NCBI RefSeq assembly: GCF_900090045.1
Contig: NC_041782.1
Span: forward strand, 2,447,001-2,511,000
Origin: Plasmodium malariae
Taxonomy: Eukaryota > Apicomplexa > Aconoidasida > Haemosporida > Plasmodiidae
DNA length: 64,000 nt
Direction: 5' to 3'
A program made the position numbers and the translations under genes. Each line of letters begins with the position of its first letter. Position 1 is the stretch's first letter. The notes beneath the pieces are model-generated. The model had not been told where the DNA came from, did no database searches, and saw nothing but the letters and a program-made list of their open reading frames with translations. Below, piece by piece: positions 13,323 to 27,365 of the stretch.

Positions 13323-16300
13323 AGTTAAAATAATATATGTAATATATCTTATTAATAATTTAAAATATTGAAAATTATTTTTAAGGTGTATTATTTTTAT
13401 AATTAAATGCATACTTTCGTTAATTAAATAGGTGTTCTGCAGGTTACATTGTTTATCGTTCTTAAAAGAATGAGTCTAATATGCATGTAATTTTCACAAA
13501 TAAGAGTAATTATGAATACAACATAAAAATTTCAAATATGTTAACATATTAATAGAAAAGTAAAAAGATTGTATATGTAGAAAAGAATAAGAGCTATATT
13601 CAAAAATGAAGGATTATATAATCTTATTATTAAAAATCTAATGTTGAATCCAACTGTTAAAAAAATATGTTTGAATAATAAACGTAAAGTAAATATTAAG
13701 TAAAAAGGTATATAGAAAAAAATTTCTTTCTTATTTTACAATAGATTTAATCCAAACGAAATATATAAGAATAATACATGTTAAATATATAATAGAAAAA
13801 TGGAGCACTAAAAAAAAAATTTAAGAATAAGAAATATTTAAAGTAAAACTGTAGATAAAAAGAAAATTATTAATTTTATATTTCTATTTTTTTGGAAAAA
13901 AAAAAATTATCCATGAGCAAATATCGACGTAAAAAGGAAGGGTTTATTTTACGAAAAATAATTTATAAATTATGGCTCAGAAATATTTAAAAAAAATAAA
14001 TTTATTTTATGTACCTATAATTTTAATGAAATGGTCTAAAAATAAATAATTCTTATTTTTTTTTTTTTTTTGTTAAATATATTGTTGTTTTATAAGTCTC
14101 TATGTAAATATTTATAATGAATGAGGGAAAAATTTACAAAAAAAATTGAAGTGTGTTGTAGAAGAAATAGTAACTGAAGGATCCTTAAAAAAAAAAAGAA
14201 CTTATATGTAGCTTCTTTGATCTTGTAGATTTTTAATTAATTACTGTGTGCACAGCTTATTTTCTTATGATAATATGTTTCCTTAAAAAAAGTTTATTTG
14301 TGAAAATCTAGTAGTGTAACTCAAGATCGAATGATTAATTAATCTCTATTTAAAAAGAAAAATTTAGGTTTAGAATGTATTTGCACCTTTTGTTTATGAA
14401 TTTTACAATATATTAAGTTTTTTTTGAGTAATTATTTTTAAGGTTAAACAACTCTACACACAAATGAACACACACTCCAAAAAAAAATTTATAATTTGGT
14501 TTTGAATTTTAAAGATAACTAGAAATAAGTAAAAAATTGAAAGTTATACTATTTTCCCATAAGGCCTCTTTTTCATAAAAATTTATTTGTTTGTATTTTA
14601 ATTATTTTCTTTTTTTTTTCTTGCCCTTTTTGTTTATTAACGTACTATTGTACATTTAGCTAAATACCATTTTGATCTTAAAAGTACAAAAATTATAAAT
14701 ATTATTATTCATGATTTATGAATAAGCCACAAGAACTAATGCATTATTGTTAGCTTTAAAAGAGAATTTATAATTTGGTACTTTACATATATTTTTGGGG
14801 GTTAAAATATAAATTATATTGTAATAATTTCTGATTTTTTTTTAATGTAATTTTATTATATTTATGACTTATAATTTGAACATTTATTCGCTAATTTTTG
14901 AAGGAGTTTCACAAAATTTTATAGTTACAGTTAGTTCTGTAAATTGTGGAACTTACAACTGAAAAAATATGTTTCCTATTATATGTACAATAATCCATAT
15001 TATTTAAGATTACTACTATTTTAAATTTATTTTTGAAGATTCTTTTATATTTGAACATATAATATTTTTTTGTTTAATTTTTATTGAAAGACATTTTCTT
15101 ACTTTTTAATTTTTATATACATTTATATATATAAGTAAATTTTTTTTTTACAAATATAAATCTTACTATTATTATTACTACTATTAATGTAGTTTTCTTA
15201 TTCTTCATTGTTTCATGTGTCAAGTAGATTATTAACGAATGATTACGGGAAATTATAGATAGTAACTTTTACTTTTTTTTTAATTATTAAAAGTATATTT
15301 TATAAATTTCACAGTGTACTATATAAATAATAACGTAATTCTCTTACTAAAACGTAAAAGTTCTTAATGATATTTTTGTTTAATATGAAATCTGAAATCC
15401 TATAATAAAGTGAAAGTGTTTATCTATTATAAATATCATCTTAAAAAATTTTGAACATTAATATTTACATAATCATTATCATACTGTTACCTATAGTATA
15501 GGTATTAAATGTTTCTGGTGTATTTACGTGCGTGCACATACATGTATATATACAGATGAGCGGATATATGTTTTCCATTTTTAAATTATTCCTTTTTTTT
15601 TTTTTTAATAAAAATTTTGTAGTTTTAATGAAAGGTAAAATTGTGTAAGTAATTCTTTACAGTCTTTTTTATTTTTACTTTATAAATCTCAGAAAAACTC
15701 TTTTCTTAATTTAGTTTTATAATTAAAAGAAAAAAAATAGAGTAATATGTTTTAATTAATGCTCTATATGAAAAGGTTATTTCTACATTTGAGTAACTGT
15801 TTTAGTACATAAAGAAATGTTTCTTAAATTTGTTTTTCATTGCACTTTTTAATATACGTTATTCAATCTGTATAAATGATTTGAATTACCTTTGCTTCAA
15901 ATATTGCAATCTTTCATTAATTCAGCTTTTATATAATTATTATTTATATAATAGGTTTTGTAATCTTGAACTTACAAATACTGTAAACATATATTTATTT
16001 ATGTATTTTTGAACGGTTAACATCTGTAACTCTATAGTAATAATTGAAATAATATTTAGTAAAAATTTTTTTTTTTTTTATATTTTTTTAATAGCTTTCC
16101 TACAATAAGATTATGACGTATTGATATCAAATGCATTATAGTTTATTCTATATCTCTTGTAAAAGAATTATTATTGAACCTATATATGCCTGTATTTAGG
16201 GTTTTAATATATTTGTTTCCACTCCTTTATGCGGGATACAAAATAGGGTTACGAGAATTTTGTAAATTACTTTTTTTTTATAATAATAATATTGAAAATT

Positions 16301-19300
16301 CTTTGGATAGTATGATATATTTAATGATAAAATGAATATATATGAGAAAATAAACCAATGTATCAAAAACAAAAAATATATTTTATATAATTGTGTAGAA
16401 ATTATTAAAAAAAAAATTTATATAACTATAATGAGAGATGGATGTTAAACCTTAAGAATATATGTGTTCATTGTAATGTAGTATGAATAACTGAATTAAT
16501 ATGAGAATTTATATAGAAAATAAGGAATTATTTTTTGTTTATTTAATATTATTTATAATTTTTTTTCTTTTTTTTGAAGACTTAAAAGTTTTGTATAAAT
16601 ATGGAAACATAAGAGAACATATTATATGCCAATTTGTTCTATAAATAGTTTATTACACCCGATAGATTAATGTAATTTTCAAATTTAATGTGCCTTTAAT
16701 ATAATATATGTTTCTTCAAAACATGAAATGTATGAAATAGCTAAGGAATGTTCACAAAGGATTAAAAATTTCCGTAAATTATATGTTGCATTACATAATT
16801 TAAGAAATATGTATTATTAACACCTAATATCATAATCCACAAGACAAAGTAAACTTAGCCAAAATATTACCTAAAACAATGAATAATATATGTTAATTCC
16901 TTAATTTAGTATGCAAAAATTATAAAAATAGTTAAATTTTATGTAATGTTAAACTTATTATATTTAACATATAGAAGACATGAATGTAAAGATTTAATGA
17001 CACAATTAGTGAGAAACTACAAGTTCACAATTTCCTTTAGTGAAATAAAAAGAGGCAACTTAATGAAAATATGATGTTAAAAAGTAACTTTAGGAAAACA
17101 TGGAATAAGGGAAAAAAAAAGAAAAAAGATTTTATATTTATATATATTTTAGAAGAATTATTAATGAACAAAATACTAATTTATTTGTTTACAACGGTTA
17201 ATAAATTATAATTTTTTTATGTTATTATTTATATATATATATATATTTAAATATTAGAATCAGAGTGTAATATTTTCCGTGAGTACATATTTGCTGAAAT
17301 AGAGAAATTATATAAATTTTTATTAAAAATGTAAGGTGAGATAAAATTTATTCTTGTAGTTATCATACATTTACATTGTGGATATTATCGAAAAAATAAG
17401 TAAAAAAAAAGTTTTCTCTTTATAATGTTAATGAGTACATATGATGTTTTTTTTCTTGAAGTTTAAGAAATATGAAAGAAGGAATTTATGAAAGTTTAAT
17501 ACACTTTCATAAAGGTATTATAATTTTGGGTTCATCGTTTTTTATTTTACATATGTCTCATTATTTTTTCGTGTAAATGTACTTTTTATATCATTCATTA
17601 AAAGAAAAAAGAAAAGGATATATAATGTGTTTGTTTTTATAAGTACGTTGAATAGAAGAAAAATAAATTATGTAAAGAACATAGATTATATATAATAAAT
17701 TTCTATTATCAATACAATATGTTACCACATTAAAATAAAATATAGAAATAATTCTTGTACGAATAATAATGGTGAATTTTTTTTGGTTAAAACACGTATT
17801 ATAAAGTTTAGTTGAGTAAACAAGGATATGCTAACTCATCATATGAATAATGTTGAAAAGGCATACGGTCATTTACAAGTAAAAATATTAAAATACTTTA
17901 ATCATTTAATAGCAAAGTATCTGAAGAATACCCTAATAGTTATATTAGTCTAATATGTATAAATATACATTCCATTTTATTATGTAATATATGCAAATAA
18001 ATTAGAAATTATATAGATTTTGATTAAATTCTAAAAATTCAATGTTCACAAAGGAATTCATTGCATACGAAGGAATAATTTTATAATTAAATTTTATATA
18101 TATAAAATAAGTAGATAAAAATGAATAAATGTAACACACTATAATTCATTTATTATTAAAATATGAGAATAAATGAATCAGAAATAACAACAGGTATAGT
18201 ATAGAATAAATATAATATTAACATCCAACTTTATTAAGAAGAATAAAACTATATATGTGTTAAATATAATTTTTAAATTTGTGTAAAAAAGTAATATAAA
18301 AGCTGAAATTATAATAAGGGTTACATTAGTATAAAAACCAATTCTGATGAAGATATATATAAATAGAATAAAATACAAAGTAGTTATGAAGTGTTTTAAT
18401 GGAATTACAATAATTGTTTGGACATCAAAAACTGATTTTTTATGGAAGAAGGATATAAAAAATTAACATTAGATAAAAAAGAATTAAATGAAAAATTATA
18501 TTAATATTAATTATTATCTAACAATAGTATAAAAGTAAATACCAGTACAAAAATGTTAACAGCAAAGTATAAATTAGCAAGTAAAACCATTTACAGCATT
18601 ATAACAAAATGTATTATAAACTTTAGAGCATTTTTTATAAAAAATATCTTTTTATTAACTATATTTCTTTCCTTTTATAATAAAATGAAATAATAATGCA
18701 GTATTATGTGGTGAACTATAACAAATATTGGAATTAAAGTAAATATAGAATCCCTTTTTTGGAAATGGAATAAAATATATCCATTTATACAAGTTCCTGT
18801 CGGATAGATAAAATGATTAGAAAGCATGGAAAAAATTATTTTTTTCTTGAAAAATGAAAAAGTTCAGAATGGTAAAATATTTCGAAATATATAAAAAATA
18901 AGATAGGGAAAAAAAATGTTACATGTATGTATAGATAAAAATAGGAACAATGATAAAAAAAAAATAAAAAAATTTAATCCATTACAGTATGAATATATAT
19001 ATAACGTTGTAAGTATATTTAACATTAAGTAAAATAATAAAAAAAACTGTATAAATAAAATTTAGTAAAGATTTACCATGGAACCTTAATCATTATTATT
19101 GTTAGAAGATGTTCCAAATGTGTGTACGGTTAACAAGAAATTAATATTGATAAATAGATAATTTACTTGGAATTTTACTAACGATACAAATGAAGGGGAT
19201 ATAAATGAAACTGCTATCGTATAATAAAAGGTATATATACAAAAAAATCCTCAATTAAGTATATAAAGATACTATTTATAAGGTATATATACATGTTAGT

Positions 19301-19779
19301 TAATTTTAACAAAAGAGCTACTTTTATTAATGTTTTCACATAATTTTAAAGTTGACAAACGTAAATAGTTATAGTATGGTATATTATATTACTGAAATAT
19401 TATTACTTTATATAATCACAACTACAATCAAATTTGTAATATAGAATGATAACTAAGGCTCATTGGAAAATATATAATTTTGATATGAATATTTTATAAT
19501 ACATAAAAAAAAAAAAAATAGAAGAAATAAAATTCTTAATAAAGAAGATATATTTAAAATATCTAACAAACCCTTCATCAAAAGAAAAAAAAAAATATTA
19601 TTATTATTTCTGTAAAAATTTAAATAATAAACATAATTTTAAAATATATTTGTTCAATTGTGTCTAAAGTTAAATTGGATCTTCTCTTTCTAACTTTATT
19701 TTCGTAAAAATTTTTTACTTATACATTAATTATTAAAATTTGGCATTTTTAGTAATTTTACCTTTTTTTATATCCATTA
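13323..19779. other. Intergenic region upstream of the RBP gene, no supported gene
   Basis: This is about 6.4 kb of A/T-rich DNA, presumably containing the RBP promoter in its first 1-2 kb (inference; no motif identified). It holds many T or A runs of 8-13 bases. The only open frames of 60 or more codons (plus near 15.8 kb, minus near 18.2-18.4 kb) are Ile/Phe/Tyr-rich with no recognisable motif. A 20-codon ATG frame at 18442 with a charged composition is the most coding-like scrap I saw. Confidence 0.5.
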
Positions 19780-20400
19780 TGTTTGTTATAGGTACTTTTA
19801 ATTAAAAAAATATTATAAGGAAAATTAGGAGGTTTCTGTTTTATATTTGTTCATTTATACCTAATATTTATTTCTTGATCATCAGTTGCATTAAAAAATG
19901 TATTTGCTTTAGTATTTAATTAGAAGAAATTTTTATAGATGTTTCTATATTTATTGTTTTCTATAACATATGTTTATTTTGTATGGTTTTTCCATCTAAC
20001 TTAAATATTATTTTTTCTTAAGCCATAAATTTCACTTTTTAAACTTTAGGCTTTTTTTAACAAAGGAATTCTTTCCATTAATAAAAAAAAAATTGTATCA
20101 GTGTTTTATATTTTTTTAAACACCGAAACCTTTAAGTAGGTATGATTTTTGTATGTTATCTACCTTTTTGTCCATTTTTTCGTTTTTATGTACTACTTTT
20201 TCCATGTTTTTTCTATATTTTCACTATTAACGTAGAAATGGTGTCATCACCTTATATTTCTGTGCCATGCCAAATTTTCACTATTTAAACTTATAATATT
20301 TACAATGTTTCAGTCTGTTCATTCATTTTAACTTTTTTGAACTCGTACGTTGCTTTATGTATTAAATCATGTAACTTTTATTATATTTACATTGACCTGG
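19780..20400 (-). pseudogene. Decayed coding-like relic, family unknown
   Basis: Read on the minus strand, this stretch contains short open segments with a protein-like, charged composition that keep changing frame. Around 20250-20180 it reads HFYVNSENIEKTW. At about 20210-20120 another frame reads MEKVVHKNEKMDKKVDNIQK. Near 19920-19860 it reads NTKANTFFNATDDQEINI. These are less Phe/Ile/Tyr-dominated than the surrounding noise. No frame is open over more than about 35 codons and I do not recognise the family. It lies on the same strand as the tryptophan-rich-like relic 1.5 kb away and could be part of the same decayed neighbourhood, or chance. Confidence 0.25.
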
Positions 20401-21829
20401 TGTATTATAATACAGTATATATTGGATATTGGGAAAAACTGTGAACATTGTGGTTTTTTATTCTTCTTTTAAAAGATATGGAAAGTAAAATATTTTAAAT
20501 ATGTATAAAAAAAGATAACGAATTAAAAAAAATTTTAAAATGTATACTTTTCTTAAAACTTTTAAAAAAGTGGGTGAATAATAGAATTTTAGGTAAATTA
20601 TTAAGCTCTGTAGTAGAAGAAAAAATATTTAATTGAAAACCATCGCAAAAGATAAAAAATTAAAATCATTATAAAAAATAGATAGAAAATATATAAGTAT
20701 TTAAATCCTTTATAATAATGGTTGTTCACATAATATGCTATCAATTCCTTTATCAGATATAATTACATAAATCTTGTAAAAATTATATATTAACATAAGT
20801 TTATAAAATGGGGGTATTCTAATTATTATGAGTAAACTTTAATGTTAAAACTTATTTATCTAGTAATCTAACGGTCATTTAGCAAGTATGTAAATTAATA
20901 ATAATTTTTTTTTCTTTATTATTAAAAATTAAATAAATATAGCTGAAGATATACCAAAAAAAGTGCACTATATAATCAAATAATTTATAAAATTAAATAT
21001 ATAAAAGAATTACTCTTATAATATATTTACATTTTTTATGTAATTTATATTTGAGAAATAAATTTCTTATATGTTCACTTATAAATATAAATCAATAAAA
21101 AAAGAAGTTTGATTATAATAGCCATCAAAGCTATAGTTGTGTTATATTACGACATATAAAATTACATATACTAATCACTAAGAATAATCTTTCTAAGAAA
21201 AAAAAGTTACGGTAAATACGATTTTAAATAATGAATTACTATTATAAAATACAAGAAAAAAAAAGAAGAATATCCTTTATAAATTAAATAAACGCTACAG
21301 CGAAAAATTGAATATAGAATAAATAACATAAAAATACAAAATAAGAAATGCATTTAAATAAGAAAAAAAATGTGGGCGCTGTTATTTATGATTGGAATAG
21401 TCAAGGTTACCACTGTAACTGTTCTTCATTTTGAGTTTATTTGAGTTTTCACATGTTAACTACACTCTATTCGGATTTCAGTTATTCATTTTCCTTTTTT
21501 TCCTTTTTTTATTTTTATAACCATCAAATGAGTTTAATAAGTATAAAATATATACAATTCACTTTGTGTCATGAACCAAAATGTCTAACAAATATCGAAA
21601 TTATAAGTTTTCTATTGTACTTATTAGTTTTTCTTATTCTTCATTTATATAGAATTAAAATATGTACATTGGGAATTAAGTATATAAAGAATTTGTAACT
21701 TTTTCCGGTTCATTTTATTATAATATAATTTTTTTTTATGCATTAATGTGGTACGTTTTCTCTTCCTTAAGATTCACATTTCAGTATTTATTTTCTACCC
21801 ATTTCCTATAAAAGGATATCAGTCAATCC

Positions 21830-22735
21830 TTATAGAAAATGTGATTATCTTTATCCCATCGTGTTAATGTAATTCATATATGCTCCACGTAATTTTCATT
21901 ATTATGGTTCATTAAATAACGTCAATTTTTTTGTTCTCTTGAATTATTAACACCCAATGATGAAACTCTGAAACATTTATATAATAATATGTATCTTCTT
22001 TTAATCTGCGTCGATACCATCTTGTCTAATAACGGTCTTCGTATAATTTATGTGGTTTTAAATACCATTTATTCTTTCTCTTTTTATACCACTTAATAAA
22101 TTTATTTGTTATCATTATATTGTAGTTGTGTATATTTTCATTTAACCATTTTTCAAATTCAGATTTTGAATAAAGGGATCTACTTTTTTTAAATTATTTT
22201 ATCCCTTAACAATCACTCAAATTTGAGCATATATGATAAAAGTTATATTTATATTGTTTCTGTATATTAGGATTATAATATATTCATTTATTTTCTAAGA
22301 TATTCAAAAAATTATTCCGTTCCGTAGTTTTGTTTTTAAACCAATTATTCTTTGCATTTTCAAAATCTTTTAACATTTTTTTTTCTTATTTAAAAAGAAT
22401 TTTTCCCATTTATGATATTTAAATTCTTCTGATTCTTTAACTTTCAATATATACTGTCTTAAACATTGCATTTATAATATGTACAAGATTGTCATAAGGC
22501 TTACGCGGTGGTGGGCATTGTTTTACAAATAAAAATCTAAATAAAATATAAAAAAAATTATTTTTTAATTTAATTTTACTTTTAAATATAATTATAAAAT
22601 TTAAATATATTTATTAGAAAATTTTTATAATACCCCATTAAAACAACAGCTGCTATCTTCACTAGTGGAAGATAATTTAAATATGTCAGAAGAAGTCGAT
22701 ACAAAAAGAAATATTGATTTCAACTTTAATAATAT
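21830..22735 (-). pseudogene. Tryptophan-rich antigen-like pseudogene
   Basis: The minus-strand translation gives a series of Trp/Lys/Glu/Asn-rich blocks separated by stops and frame changes. Examples are EEFKYHKWEKFF (about 22430-22390), DFENAKNNWFKNKTTERNNF (about 22370-22310), SEFEKWLNENIHNYN (about 22165-22120) and KWYKKRKNKWYLKPHKLYED (about 22100-22040). About seven Trp occur in roughly 170 codons, far above background for this A/T-rich DNA. The regular W spacing recalls the C-terminal domain of Plasmodium tryptophan-rich antigens. A possible exon 1 ends near 22640 at a GTATTA donor and a possible acceptor TTTATTTAG lies near 22540, with CPPPRKPYDNLVHI just after it. There are several in-frame stops and at least two frameshifts, so it cannot make the full protein. 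The family call is from memory of the pattern; another Trp-containing exported family is possible. Confidence 0.45.
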
Positions 22736-25700
22736 AAAGTTTTATATTATATTATTTAATTTAAAAAAAATATGTATTAAATTATATATGCACATATTAA
22801 AAATTAATATATATAAAAATTATAGGGGGAAAAAATAGAAAATAGTTTAAAAAAAAAATTTGAATTACTATTTGAGGGAAAATGATAAAATAAAAGTTTT
22901 ATAATTTAAAAAAATATATATCTAAAAAATTAAAAATTGTAATTTTATTAAGAATTAATTTTACGGTAATATTAAATTATTTCTCCGAAGAATTTCCAAC
23001 ATTTAATTGCATGCAATTATATATTATATTATGCATCCCTTACCTATAATAATTTTAGTAGTATTTAATTATTGCATTTCTTTTTCTTTAAAAAACGTTA
23101 AATTTTAGAATATAAAAATAGAATGTTAATGTAGAAGGTAAATTATTTATAAGTATGTATAATAAACTTAGAGAGTTATAATAGAAAAACGCATTCATTC
23201 TTTTTTAACAATTTATATACTATTAATATAACTTAAATTTTTTTTCGTAATACAAATAGTATTACTGAACCCCATATTGTCATTATTTTATTTATTTAAT
23301 TTTTATATGAAAGGATTACTTCAGTATATTTACATTATTATATTAAATAGATTGATATATAGACATTATAAAAATTAAATTAAAAAAGAAAAATGATAAT
23401 AAATAGTTCAAGTAACAAACTTAAACTTTTGTTAAGAGTAATCACAAATGATAATTATATAAAATAAAATATACATGCTTAAAAAAAAATAATTTTATAT
23501 TTAAGGTGTATTATTTTCCTTCATGCCTTTTTTGTACACTTTTTTTCATGTTTCTTTTTATTTGTCTTGTTTTTATTTATTTATTTTTTTAAATATATTC
23601 TATTAGTTTAATTTCCTTTTTTCTTTTTATTATTGTTTTTTTTATATATATGTGCATAATTTTTGATGTAATTTTGTTTTCTTACTTTTTCTATCCATTA
23701 TTTATGTTAATTTGTTATCTTTTATTTAATTCTTTCTATTTTTTTGTTTATTTTAATACAATGTTAATAATTACTACAATTTTTTTGTATTAGGTAAAAG
23801 TATTCATAAAATGCATTTTAGTAAATGGACTTTGAATGAAATAAACATATGTAAGTTCACTTATTTATAATACTAATATAGCTTGTATTAATAATAATAT
23901 TGTTTTAGTACATTTTATGGAGTTAATATATATTGAAGTAGACTTACTACATAAAAAAAATTTGTAATTCTAAGATAGTATATTTATGTAATTTTATTTT
24001 ATCATATATAATTATACGTATTATAACCATTTAATTAAATTAAAACAAATAAGAGAGAACTTTAATAAATTTACGGAATATTTTACAAAAAAGAATATAA
24101 AAATAAAATTATATTTTTTTGTTTATGTTATATTTTTCCCTAGATATTAAATTATTTATTCATGCATTAAAAATTCAATTTTCAAGAAATTCTTTAACGT
24201 TTATCCAAGTTTCCCTATTATACATAATAATTTTTACAAGCATAAATGGTAATTGGTGAAAGGTCATTTAAATATATCATATGTATTATAATATTAGTTA
24301 GTTTACTTTGTCGGAGATAAATATTCTTTATTTTACAATAACATATATTAGTGCTAATTAATATATTAAAGTATTATTAATAGCAATGTAATGTAAATAA
24401 AATACTCAGTAATATTTCTACATAAATATGAATGAAGTTACAAAGATTTCTAAGAACCTATTAGTTAAATGGAAAAAGTAAACATTAGGATAGTTCTAGC
24501 GAAAAAATTTTTTTTATATGTTATTTTTTTTTTTATATTAAAATTTTTTGAAGATTAAAGTACAATTTTTTCATGTATTCATATGAAGAATGTTATTCGG
24601 ATTAAATTTTAATATACTTACTCTTTATTTCCGTATATTTATGTTATTAAAACTATGTTATTTTCCTTTAGTAAAATAATCCTTTTTTAACATTTACTCT
24701 TAATTACTGTATGTACTAACTATCAGGAACAGTTTTCTCATGTAATATCATATCATGCACCAAATATAATGTTTTTTTCTACGCAACAATTTCCTGAAAT
24801 AAAGAGAAAAATTATCAGTAATATTGAAAATTTTATTTACTTTCTCAATTCATTCGCGATTTAATTGAAGGATACATTTGATTTAATATCAATTATTATT
24901 ATATAATCTAAGCAACGAAAGAGGAACACGAACTAATGTTTCTTCTATAATTTTGTACATCATCTATTAGGAGCATATAAAAAAATGCACAATATATGAA
25001 AATATACGATCTTCATGCAATATATTTCATTTTATTAGGTACTAAGCAAAATAAAAAAAATAAAATAGTCATAAAGTCATTTCAATGTTTATAAAATTTT
25101 GTTATTCTAATCTTGCACATAATAAATATAATGTTAAAAGAATATTATACAAAATGGAACATTTGTTTATATTTCTGATATTAAGATTAGGTATGAGGTA
25201 TAAATATTTATTTATATTAGTTTAATATAAACATTTTTTGGTTGTATGCTTAATAATATATAGATATAAACTTATAATTTGAGATAATCTATTTTTCCTT
25301 AGTATTATAAACAAGTTTCATTATCTTTATATGCATTATATGTAAATGACATGTATTAATGTGTAAGCTCTTTTTAATTTGCATTATTTTTATTGCTATA
25401 TTTACTTATTTAGTAAGGTTAATTACTATTAAACATGAAAAGATAACTTATTTAAAAAATGTTGCGGTGTATGGAAAATTATATTATAATAATTACAACT
25501 TTTTTATTATTAAATTCAAGAAAACGAGAAAATTTAGATAATATTAAGTTTTGAAAATATTTTTTTATTGTGAAAGAATTGAAGTACATTTATAGAAACG
25601 GACTTCCATGTATACATATATATATATATATATGTGCATTGATTATATATGCTCATCTTGATAATTATGAAACATTTACGTTATTATGAGGCTAATATTT

Positions 25701-27365
25701 AATGAGTTCTATATGAATATGAATGTTTCAATAATTATGCAGAATAATTTTATCCAAAGTTTTTTTGAACAAGGATTTAGGAAAAAACTTGGCCTACATA
25801 TATAATTAAAACACTTATCTCCTTACCATTTAAATAAATTTCATATTAACATAATATAAATAATTAGAAGAAAAGAAATCTAAATATATTATCCGTATTC
25901 CTATAATGTAAAGTTTTTATGAAATTGATATACAGGTGTATATATATATAATTTACCTATTAAACATAAATATGCAAATAAATAATTTAATTATATTAGG
26001 AAAAAGGTGTAATAATGCATAAATACTTCATATTAATTATAAAATTTTTTTCAAAACAAAAAAAATAATAAATCCTTCTTTCTTTGAATAAAAATAGGAG
26101 GCATCTAAATATTATAAACTAATAAAATAATAATAACAATACATGGTATTATATATTAAACTATTAAAAGGCATAACTTAATGAACATTTATTTATTAAT
26201 CATTTTCGTATATCAGTGAATAATTTTTAACTGAATTTTGTACTACTAATATTTGGTTAACAGATTACAGAAAAGATAATATATGTATTTGAGAAATGAA
26301 ACTTCCCATAATTATTTGCTATGTATGAGCATACATATTTCTTATTTCTCATTTTTCTTTCTTTTTTTGTTAAAATATAGTTGAAATTAGGAAAATTCTG
26401 ATTAATATTTAGAGATATACAAGTAAAGAAACTGATTTCATTATCAATGAATATGTTAAACTGCTTTTAATTTTTATTCTTTATATTATTAATATATTTT
26501 TTAAATATATATATTTAATTAAAAAATAAAAAAAAATTAATTTGGTGAATTTATAAACATAATATTTATAAATTAAATTTAATTAGAGAATAATCAATAT
26601 TAAATTATGATATGATATTAAAAAAACAGCTCTTATTTACCTCTAAAATATGAATTTTTCATAGATTATATAGTGCAGAGTGTATTAAATTTTTTTTTTT
26701 TTTAAACATATTATAACATGTAGATGAATGCACGAGTTTAAATAGTAACTAGTGTATGATCTATGATTAATATAACATAAAAATGCTACAAATTTTTTTT
26801 TTTTTAATTTATTACTATTATTATATTGCTATAATAATTAAATTTTTTTTTTAAAAGGAAAATACACTTTTTGAAGTTAGAAATATTAATAAAAAAATAT
26901 CATTAAAATTAGTAATTATTAAAATAGTAAATAGAACAATGCTTATATCTATATTCTGCATATTCTATATTGTATATAAATTCAACAGTTATAAATGTTA
27001 TATAATAAGATACATTTTTTTTGTTTTTTGTTTTGTGATGGATAACTAAAAAATAATATTAATTTTTTTTAATATATATTTAAATTATGTTTTGAATACT
27101 TGTGGACAGAAAGAAATATTAATTATTTTAATTAAATTAGATTATATAAATAAAATTAAAATTTAGTAAGAAATTTCTAAGGTTATTTTTCTATGTCTAT
27201 ATTATAAAATACACTATTGTTATTTTCATATTATTATATATTTATGAAAACATAATTTAAAAGAAAAAGAGAAAAAAAGAGAGATTGTATCCTTTATCAT
27301 TATAAGGTTACTATATCAATGTTAAACTTAACTTAATTGAATAAATTGCAATACTGTAAGTTTAT
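22736..27365. other. Intergenic region, including the conserved 5' flank of fam-l A
   Basis: I see no supported gene here. A 60-codon plus-strand frame near 25.4 kb lacks any family feature. The last 0.7 kb (about 26.65-27.36 kb) can be matched in places with the 5' flanks of fam-l B and fam-l C. One such place is a 'catagat...agtg...gtaaatt'-type block near 26660, comparable with 52170-52200. That makes it probable promoter or 5' UTR sequence of the fam-l family (inference). Confidence 0.45.

Noticed and set aside
18178..18378. 66-codon minus-strand hydrophobic frame
   Set aside because: It contains only Ile/Phe/Tyr/Leu stretches, with no flanking exon, PEXEL or basic tail as in the exported families.
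22631..22740. Plus-strand open stretch reading QQLLSSLVEDNLNMSEEVD
   Set aside because: It looks protein-like, but it has no start, partner or family match. The opposite strand offers a plausible exon 1 with a donor for the tryptophan-rich-like relic.
25359..25541. 60-codon plus-strand frame with a hydrophobic start and basic end
   Set aside because: It resembles an exported-protein tail loosely, but nothing upstream fits a signal exon or export motif and the flanks do not match the repeated units.
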